Shown here piece by piece: positions 57,446 to 64,000 of a stretch of 64,000 bases of DNA. Both the position numbers and the translations under genes were made by a program. This DNA is from Dermanyssus gallinae (taxonomy: Eukaryota > Arthropoda > Arachnida > Mesostigmata > Dermanyssidae). Position 1 is the stretch's first letter, and each line of letters begins with the position of its first letter. The stretch spans positions 72,001 through 136,000 of the forward strand of contig QVRM01007045.1 of the NCBI GenBank assembly GCA_003439945.1. Reading direction: 5' to 3'. Below the pieces are notes generated by a model. It made no database searches. It was not told where the DNA came from and saw only the letters and a program-made list of their open reading frames with translations.

Positions 57446-57674
57446 ACATCATATATACTTATATATATATATAGACTTCTACCAGATTTGTGAAGCAGTT
57501 ATGTGTGTCTATTTGTGTGCCATCGTCGAGGTATCGAGGAAGATCTCTGTCTTTCAAGGTGTCACAATGCGTTGCCCGGGGTTTGACCGATGGATCGGTC
57601 ATAAAGTGGCATCACTCGCTCGAAACCGAAAAACGCTAGCATCCACAGCTGCCGCAACGCAATGGCAGCATAAG

Positions 57675-57720
57675 ACAACAACAACATCAGCAACAGCAAC
57701 AACAACAACAACAACGGCAG
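57675..57720. repeat. (CAA)n tract
   Basis: CAA/CAG repeats on the plus strand. Confidence 0.8.
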
Positions 57721-57944
57721 AAGCAACGATAAACAAGATAACCAATTGCCGCCAAGAACAAACAGAAAAGCACACTGTAATATGCATTCTGTGCTTTCAC
57801 GCTGGACAAAAAGTCTGCTCAATTTTATCTGGTATGCATTTCTAGTGGTAGTAGTAGTGGTAGTAATAGGAAGATGCGCTGCTTTGGCAGTAACGTTCAA
57901 ACAGCAACGTCGGTCAATATTATAACATACTTGTTGGTTACTCG

Positions 57945-58155
57945 AGCGTCAACAGCAACAGAAGTTACAACCACGACAAAAACAACAACTACAACCATGA
58001 CAAACAACAACAACAACAACATTCACAACCACAAGAAACAACAACAACAACAACAACAACATTCACAACCACAAGAAACAACAACGACAGCATTAATAAC
58101 AATAGCAACATCCGTAACCACAACAATCACAGCAACAATATCATCACCACCAGTG
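57945..58155. repeat. degenerate (CAA)n tract with duplicated block
   Basis: CAA-rich. The phrase ATTCACAACCACAAGAAACA occurs twice (about 58020-58039 and 58060-58079), showing a local tandem duplication. Confidence 0.85.
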
Positions 58156-58368
58156 GTTACAACGAAATCAGCATACGACAACAGCGACGACGCCAACTTC
58201 TACCATTAAGTAGATGCAAAAGCTGTTCGCTCACAACGGCCGCCTGGCTGAGCACAAACTGTAGAAGCCAAACAACAGAACTGGAAGACGAAGATGAGGA
58301 GACTAGCGACAACTAAAGTAGACGAAGACAACTGATGCTACTAAAAAGTTCTAATATGGGCTTAGATT

Positions 58369-58440
58369 GAATGTGAAGTCCCGCTAATGTTGCCACAGTT
58401 AGTAGTAGTTGATTCACAAGGCTGATCGCATTCTGACCGC
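58369..58440 (-). repeat. dispersed repeat R-C outer arm, solo copy
   Basis: Contains GTCCCGCTAATGTTGCCACA, then GTTAG, GATTCACAAGGCTGATCGCA and TTCTGACCGC, matching the outer right arm of the palindrome at 58587-58818. A (TA)n array (58440-58462) follows. Immediately after it comes AAAATATTGTGATTTG, which resembles the end of R-C copies 1 and 2. Confidence 0.82.
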
Positions 58441-58539
58441 ATATATATATATATATATATATAAAATATTGTGATTTGTTTTTCACTGTTTTTTTTTGTT
58501 CACTATTTTTTTTACTGCTCTCCTTTTTTCACTGTTATT

Positions 58540-58540
<1 letters not shown>

Positions 58541-58586
<46 letters not shown>
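58541..58586. repeat. compound (TC)n(TA)n microsatellite
   Basis: The TC run passes into a TA run that directly abuts the 58587-58818 palindrome. Confidence 0.93.
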
Positions 58587-58815
58587 CGGTCACAATGCGA
58601 TCAGCGTTGTGAATCAACTACCTAACTGTGGCAACGGGACGTCACATTCCTTTTTTACGGCGAGCACTGCCGAGTGTGCAAACGTAATGTAATTTTATTA
58701 ATAATTTACAATACGTTTGCACACTCGGCAGTACTCGCCTTAAAAAAATGAATGTGACGTCCCGCTAATGTTGCCACAGTTAGGTAGTTCATTCACAACG
58801 CTGATCGCATTGTGA

Positions 58816-58818
<3 letters not shown>
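58587..58818. repeat. 232-bp palindromic R-C element flanked by (TA)n
   Basis: The left arm starts CGGTCACAATGCGATCAGCG and the right arm ends with its complement. Inner arms carry GGCGAGCACTGCCGAGTGTG in both orientations around TTTTATTAATAA. The arms differ by one six-base indel (ATTAGC) and a few substitutions. (TA)n arrays abut both ends (58564-58586 and 58819-58846). The inner sequence recurs alone at 37448-37514 and 52569-52634, and the outer arm alone at 58369-58440. It is a foldback, MITE-like structure without coding capacity. Confidence 0.92.
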
Positions 58819-58846
<28 letters not shown>

Positions 58847-58885
58847 CCATCGATTGAAGAACAGTGAAAAATACCGCCGTCCCAT

Positions 58886-58907
58886 TATATATATATATAT
58901 ATATATA
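58886..58907. repeat. (TA)n microsatellite abutting SINE-A
   Basis: A pure TA array whose right end joins the 5' end of SINE-A. Confidence 0.93.
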
Positions 58908-59060
58908 AACTGGCGGCGTAGTCTAGGCGGGCAGAGCACTACTCATGGCCTGTCACCGGGAGGTCGCCGCTTCGATGGAACTTTTCATTGAGCGATGCTT
59001 TTTGAGAATAGATGATAAACCATACCGTTGAGAGTCATGCTGCTACAATAACTGTTAAGG
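58908..59060 (+). repeat. tRNA-derived SINE-A, best full-length copy
   Basis: Starts AACTGGCGGCGTAGTCTAGG with a pol III A-box-like TAGTCTAGGCGG. A B-box-like GCCGCTTCGATGG lies about 45 bases downstream. The body contains TCATTGAGCGATGCTTTTTG and AGATGATAAACCATACCGTT and ends GAGAGTCATGCTGCTACAAT, then AACTG. About 150 bp. Probably transcribed by RNA polymerase III when young. No poly-A tail is seen. Confidence 0.82.
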
Positions 59061-59132
59061 AAGCATGATACCTCAACATGTACGATTATGCTGCAGCTTT
59101 AAGCATCCCTGATATAAAAGGATCACATGCAA

Positions 59133-59135
<3 letters not shown>

Positions 59136-59164
<29 letters not shown>
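59136..59164. repeat. (TA)n array at the edge of the mariner relic
   Basis: A pure TA array ending exactly where mariner-related sequence begins. Confidence 0.93.
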
Positions 59165-59167
<3 letters not shown>

Positions 59168-60225
59168 AAAGCGGATCGAAAAGTTCCAACACACAGTTAT
59201 AAAAAAAGAATACCTGATCTTTCAAAGTGTTTTCCCTTCAAAATTACTCCCGGACGGTGCAATGCACTTGTGCCAGCTTTTCCTAATTTTTTAAAACATT
59301 TTTTAAATACGTCCTTTGGAATCTAGTTTAGTTGCACCTGCGAGTTTTATTATCTCCTCTAGCCTCAAAACTTTCCGTGTAAACAGAAACTAGTCGCGTG
59401 GCGTTAGATCCGACGTACAAAGAGATTGCGGACATACCGAAATATATGTTTTCTAATAATCCGCACTCAGTAAAGATGTGTGAACCGGTACCTTGTCGTG
59501 ATCAACGGTCCAAGAGTTGTTTGCCCAGAGTTCAGACTTTTTATGACGGACGCTCTCGGGCAATCCTTCTAAAATTTTGAGACAGTATTCCTTATTGACC
59601 GTAGAACAAGCTGGCAAACATCTGTGGATGATGATTTTCTTGCAGACGGAAAATAAACGATGAGTAGAACCTTACAGTTGAATCTGCTCTATCCGAATTT
59701 TCTGTTTATCTATTCTCTCCTTGGAAGCACTACTGAGTGGATTGGGCTTTGGTCTTGATGTAGTAGCCATATATCCATGAATTGTCTTCTGTAATCACTC
59801 TCTGAAACAATTCATTATAACAATTTTTGCTATCGCCTGATAGTTCAATTTTGACGTTTCCTGACGGCGTTAATTTTCTAGAGATGTGACGTTTTTTGGG
59901 ACGAACTGCGCTGCCAGGCTTCGAACGCATTAACTATCGGTCATGGCTCGTACAACTGATCCATAAGATATCTCCATCTTCTCAGCTATCTCCCTGATAG
60001 TAAATCAGCAATTGATTAGTACAATATCACGAACCTTTTCAATGTTATTTCTGTTATTAATGTCACGAACAGGGGCCATCGTCGGTCTTTCCATGACCAT
60101 CGCAAAATCGGCGGTACTACGCGTACACACAGTGCTTTGGGACACTGCTGGACTACCATACACAGTTCGTAACATATTCCAACCTTTTATAACACATACG
60201 ATATTGTTCTGTCGTCAGCATTGCA
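59165..60225 (-). pseudogene. decayed mariner transposase
   Basis: Minus-strand frames, with several stops and shifts, recover most of a mariner protein in order. TIREIAEKMEISYGSVVRAM is the helix-turn-helix region. AQFVPKNV follows, then VITEDNSWIYGYYIKTKAQS, the first catalytic block with the Asp retained. TVNKEYCLKILEGL comes next, then ELWANNSWTVDHDKVPVHTS, the second block. LDPT stands near the eroded third block, and WHKCIAP is the family C-terminus. It differs from the intact mariner at 10.4-11.4 kb and is an older, inactive copy. Its upstream end abuts a LINE at about 60.23 kb. Confidence 0.82.
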
Positions 60226-62398
60226 GCCAGGAATCATAGTTCATCACCTTCGGTCATTACCCTCAGCTCTCCGCAAACACTGTAAGGTAACATTCGACTT
60301 ATCTCGCGCCCAGGCACCCATCGCGCCCTCAATACCTAGTTGTAAAATAAGTCGATCGCTAAACTCCCACATATTAATACAAGCATTACAATCAATGCAG
60401 GACCTCGATGACATAGACTGTAATGAGAGAACCCTCCGCTGGGCTATACACTTATCATCGATTACAAGAGTAAAAAGACGGTACAAGCACAAACCCTGGT
60501 TCGACCACGAATGTAAAGTTTTAAAATATGCAATTTGTAACAACAGAGATTATAGCCAAAATAGATTTTACCAACTAGCGCTAATGAGACGAGTTTTTAA
60601 AAACATGATACGAGAGAAAAAACAGCACTATGAACAACAGCAACGTCTAAATCTTATACAACTTAGTGTAAATAAACCTTGGCTCCTCCTGCCACGTAGA
60701 ATAGATCCAGGAAACCCGATTATAAATGATACCGAGTGGATCAGACATTTTAAAAACCTTTTAGGAAACGATTTTATACTTCCACCCGAAGATGACTCAG
60801 ACGAAACTCTTGTATTTACAGAGGATGAAGTCATAAGTGCAATTATATCGAGACAAAATGGAAAATCAGCCGGGCCGGATTTTATTGTATATGAACATTT
60901 AAAAGCTAACGTGCAAACTATAGGTCCCTATCTGACTAGGCTTTTTAACAAATGCACTCGACAAGGCAGAATACCTAACGAGTGGAGAAAAATACTCATG
61001 CAGCCTATTTACAAAAAGAAAGGGGATCCTACTGATCCAAAAAACTATCGAGGAATTGCCTTAACTAGTGTTCTATACAAACTGCTTACATCGCTCACAG
61101 TAAAGAAGATGTATGAACGCACGGCCAATGATCTGCCCCGTGAACAGTTCGGATTTCTACCAGGGAAGTCAACAGCAGATGCGGTACAGTTTGTGATGGA
61201 CCACGTAAATGAACGCCAAAGAAACAAAAATATGACGTACGCTGCATTTGTCGACTTCCAAACCGCGTTCGACAGTGTGCCTAGGGACCGCCTTCTTGAA
61301 ACTCTTCGAGAGAGGTTCAATATTAAGGGCCAACTATTCAATTTAATCCGAGACATGCTGAGCCACAATATTATAACCATTAAAAACGGAAATCACTATG
61401 TAGACGAGCCTGTTACACAAAAGACTGGAGTAGCGCAGGGCGACTCTGCAAGTCCATTTCTTTTTATACTGTACATCTCTGGCTTAACAGACCTATTGCG
61501 CACAATGAAAGCACCGCATGCCTTTTACGCGGACGACCTCGTAATTTTAGCCAAATCCCGGGATCACGTACGATTCTATTTAAATGAAACCTCAAAATGG
61601 TGTGCGGAAAACCGACTGACAATTAATATTTCTAAAACTAAGATCCTTCGCTTCAGCCACGGCGGCTCATATGCCAATGCCGACCATCGCGTCAAGATCA
61701 ACGGTACTTGCATTGAGCTGGTCAACCATTTCTCGTATCTCGGCGTCACCCTGACGCCGCGATTGACTTTTACTAGACACATCGAGGAACTGCGAGCAAA
61801 GGCCATGGCCGCAATTGTGCTACTCGGAGACATTCGAGATGTAGATCTTGACACAGCAATGAAAATATTCAGGATGAAAATTAGCCCAATACTCCAGTAC
61901 TGTCTTCCAGTAATTGCGCCGCACCTAACACTACATGATCTCAAAAATTTGGACCGTGTAAAGGCGTGTTTTGCGAAACGTGTACTAGGATTACCTAAGA
62001 ACGCGTCAGCTACCCTGGCATTAGAACTATGCGGAGAACGCACTCTGGTAGAAGATATAGTGCTAGACAAGTTACCGATCAGTACAAATACACTTGAAAT
62101 GTACAGAACATTCAGAGAGGATCGAAATGTAAACTTTGCTATGTGTAATTATACAGATGGGCCTGCCTTTTGCTCAGAGAAGTGGAAACGAGCCTTTCAA
62201 AGTAACCGGTCATTATTGTGCAGGGTAACATGGCACGGTTATCACCACTATATGTGCCTCAAGGGTGACTGTTATGATATAAATGAATGTGTGTGTAAGT
62301 TTTGTGGTGAGTGCAACATATGTCGCTATCACGTTCTAACATGCCTGGCAATCGACTCATATTCATTACAGGCGCGTGTGAACGAGATTTTGTTATAG
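60221..62398 (+). CDS. LINE ORF2 fragment: reverse transcriptase, 5'-truncated, open frame
   Basis: 725 codons without a stop. The ATG at 60221 is incidental. LINE-like sequence starts at about 60230, next to the decayed mariner, and the endonuclease domain is absent. RT landmarks are NGKSAGPDFIVYEHLK, then PIYKKKGDPTDPKNYRGIAL and EQFGFLPGKSTADAV. Motif A is FVDFQTAFD with D345. Motif B is GVAQGDSASPFLF around residue 407. Motif C is YADD at 436-439. After the thumb come MKISPILQYCLPVIAP and KRVLGLPKNASATL. The C-terminus has a Cys/His cluster (C690, C692, C695, C698, C701, H704, C708), a likely zinc knuckle. In an intact element this enzyme does target-primed reverse transcription. All catalytic RT residues are present, but without an endonuclease it is not autonomous. 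I could not fix the clade. Confidence 0.9.
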   Translation: MQPGIIVHHLRSLPSALRKHCKVTFDLSRAQAPIAPSIPSCKISRSLNSHILIQALQSMQDLDDIDCNERTLRWAIHLSSITRVKRRYKHKPWFDHECKVLKYAICNNRDYSQNRFYQLALMRRVFKNMIREKKQHYEQQQRLNLIQLSVNKPWLLLPRRIDPGNPIINDTEWIRHFKNLLGNDFILPPEDDSDETLVFTEDEVISAIISRQNGKSAGPDFIVYEHLKANVQTIGPYLTRLFNKCTRQGRIPNEWRKILMQPIYKKKGDPTDPKNYRGIALTSVLYKLLTSLTVKKMYERTANDLPREQFGFLPGKSTADAVQFVMDHVNERQRNKNMTYAAFVDFQTAFDSVPRDRLLETLRERFNIKGQLFNLIRDMLSHNIITIKNGNHYVDEPVTQKTGVAQGDSASPFLFILYISGLTDLLRTMKAPHAFYADDLVILAKSRDHVRFYLNETSKWCAENRLTINISKTKILRFSHGGSYANADHRVKINGTCIELVNHFSYLGVTLTPRLTFTRHIEELRAKAMAAIVLLGDIRDVDLDTAMKIFRMKISPILQYCLPVIAPHLTLHDLKNLDRVKACFAKRVLGLPKNASATLALELCGERTLVEDIVLDKLPISTNTLEMYRTFREDRNVNFAMCNYTDGPAFCSEKWKRAFQSNRSLLCRVTWHGYHHYMCLKGDCYDINECVCKFCGECNICRYHVLTCLAIDSYSLQARVNEILL

Positions 62399-62640
62399 TT
62401 TCGTGAATCATGTGTATCAATTCAATCCTACTACCAATAACTATGGTGAATAAATATGATGTGTGTTATAACACATGATTTAACGCAGAACTTGATGTAG
62501 GTTTGTTGTTTCTCAACTTTCAGCTCCTTAAAGATTGCCAAACTTTTTCTTCACTTTTTTCTAACCAAATTCAAACAATAAACGTCACCACCTATTGGCG
62601 CGATGGTAGCTCATGAATGGCCCTTCTATACAAAACAAAC
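62399..62640 (+). other. probable 3' UTR and end of the LINE
   Basis: After the stop codon an AATAAATATGATG phrase (about 62448-62460) contains a polyadenylation-type hexamer, followed by TGTGTTATAACACA, a short palindrome. The exact 3' end and target duplication could not be located. No long poly-A or simple repeat tail is obvious before 62640. Confidence 0.4.
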
Positions 62641-62663
62641 CAGAGACCTTCATGGATTCAGCT

Positions 62664-62668
<5 letters not shown>

Positions 62669-62751
<83 letters not shown>
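62669..62751. repeat. (TA)n microsatellite
   Basis: A pure TA array of about 40 units. Confidence 0.96.
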
Positions 62752-62753
<2 letters not shown>

Positions 62754-63218
62754 TTTTTTATTTAGGTTCGGCAGTAGCGTGAGCAACGTCAAGGACAAGC
62801 TAGACCTTAATCTAAATAAATTACTTAATCAGATAGCTGTTACATTACACTGAACACGCCGTAGTAACGATTGTGGCACCAGCAGCAGCAACAACAACTA
62901 TTCATATATATTAATATAAAAGCAGTGACAGCACTATGCACGTGAATGCAATGACATCAACAACGACGATGCTGTTAACTAAAAATCATGTACCACATGC
63001 AAAATGTCTCCCTCAAGTTGGGAAGTCCTGCTCTGTTTGATCGAATTTCGATTTTCCGATTCCGACTTATGATTTGCATCTAGCATCTTATTGCCGCTAG
63101 CGTTTGGCTGCAATGACGGTCAATACCGTGCAACTCGTTCGCACAATTGGGCGGCTTCAGCTAGCAGCATAAAGTATAAGCCGTTTGGTCTAGGTTTAAC
63201 TGTCGATTTTATGCTGCT
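62752..63218. other. no gene recognised
   Basis: AT-rich DNA with a short CAG/CAA run near 62880-62900. A phrase TAAGCCGTTTGGTCTA at 63177-63192 also occurs at 4807-4821. That shared phrase is unexplained. Confidence 0.4.
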
Positions 63219-63235
63219 ATATATATATATAAATA

Positions 63236-63310
63236 AAGTAGCGGCGTGGTACAGGGTTAGTTAGACAGCTAGTGAGCCAGTCATGGCTGTCATCTAGCGG
63301 GTTGTCGCCC
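63236..63310 (+). repeat. tRNA-derived SINE-A, 5' part
   Basis: GTAGCGGCGTGGTACAGGGT corresponds to the SINE-A head and GCGGGTTGTCGCCCTTACGA to its degraded B-box region. A (TA)n array (63219-63232) lies just upstream. The 3' body is not recognised. Confidence 0.5.
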
Positions 63311-64000
63311 TTACGAACAAATATCTTAAACTCAATACAAACTTACGTTACGCACATCAAACATATGCATCCTTTGAGTCAAACGAAAAAACAATGCCTT
63401 AAATGTTTTGATTTTTTACGCCACTGCTCGAATCAAATGTCAGATTTAGATTAGAGGCTAAGAAAGAAAATAACAAGTCACATTAATGTTACGGGCCTTT
63501 CCTAATTTTTTTTGAACGTTTGGTACAAATCTATCTTAGCGATGTTTAGCTAAGTATGCGGTTAACGGTTACATATATAAACAAAAAGTACTCGGTTGTA
63601 AAGTCGGACGTTACGAGTGTGCGACGGAGTGCACATGTTTGATTAATCAGAACCGATCGTGCATTATCGGACTACTCAGCAGTTGTTTATTGAATATACA
63701 TATATACATATATATGTGCATCTATGTGCTAACTCGAATCCGCTTATCCGATCGTGATGCTTTACTGGCAGGCGATCAAATAAACACGAGCATAAAATAA
63801 CGGGCCGACAACGGGCTGATTGTCCGTCGTCGCGGTGCGTCAGTTTAATCCCACGATAACATTGAAAATGCGTTGATTGACGTATTATAGTAAGTAGTAT
63901 AGTACTACCGTTACGCGGTGTTGCACTGCTGCCCTCAAAACAAACGTCCAGGATCTGGCTAACCAGTTGACTGGCACGATGGATGCCGCGCGTACATTTA
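63311..64000. other. no gene recognised
   Basis: Unique-looking AT-rich DNA with no motif or array that I can name. Confidence 0.45.

Noticed and set aside
37430..63240. CRISPR-like array of spaced repeats
   Set aside because: Repeat copies are kilobases apart, in both orientations, of different lengths, and flanked by microsatellites. There are no regular spacers and no cas genes.

Overview
The window reads as repeat-dominated eukaryotic nuclear DNA, most likely from an arthropod. A chelicerate such as a parasitiform mite is my best guess. That rests on the mix of Tc1/mariner-superfamily transposons, R1-like and other non-LTR retrotransposons, tRNA-derived short repeats, and a very high load of (TA)n and degenerate (CAA)n tracts. 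There is no bacterial or viral gene organisation. I find no host protein-coding gene I can support, and no convincing functional tRNA, rRNA or ncRNA gene. Most long open frames are translations of (TA)n (runs of I/Y) or (CAA)n (runs of Q/N/T, or L/V/C on the other strand) and are not genes.

Layout. 0-8 kb: decayed non-LTR reverse transcriptase (RT) fragments (about 2.1-2.6 kb on plus, 6.6-7.3 kb on minus, perhaps 0.2-0.4 kb on plus), the first copy of dispersed repeat R-A, and a broken Tc1/mariner-like transposase (5.5-6.2 kb). 8.2-11.6 kb: two complete-looking Tc1/mariner-superfamily transposons, both with uninterrupted transposases on the minus strand. One is a DD37D (maT-like) element at 8525-9830 and the other a DD34D mariner at 10319-11638. 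Each has matching terminal inverted repeats and flanking TA. The DD37D element appears to sit inside an older retrotransposon-like relic. 12.9-13.4 kb: another broken Tc1/mariner-like transposase. 14-26 kb: microsatellites, tRNA-like repeats and LINE C-terminal relics. 26.5-27.6 kb: a diverged tandem duplication in which only one copy carries a (TA)n insertion. 28.4-29.9 kb (+) and 36.1-37.3 kb (-): two decayed R1-clade LINEs. 38-48 kb: copies of a tRNA-derived SINE (called SINE-A here), a second SINE (SINE-B, 44.2-44.4 kb), long (CAA)n blocks and hairpins. 49-58 kb: CAA/TTG tracts that switch strand at about 54.0-54.3 kb, and large palindromes, several with a (TA)n core. 58.3-63.3 kb: a palindromic element, SINE-A copies, a decayed mariner (59.2-60.2 kb) and a 5'-truncated LINE with a 725-codon open RT reading frame (60.2-62.4 kb).

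The only protein functions visible are those of selfish elements. The two intact transposases could in principle mobilise their own or related elements. The LINE lacks its endonuclease portion and cannot be autonomous. The short repeats R-A, R-B, R-C, SINE-A and SINE-B are non-autonomous. The most unusual theme is the repeated association of short mobile repeats and long inverted repeats with (TA)n arrays, either at their edges or at their symmetry centres. All family assignments come from reading motifs by eye. No database search was run.
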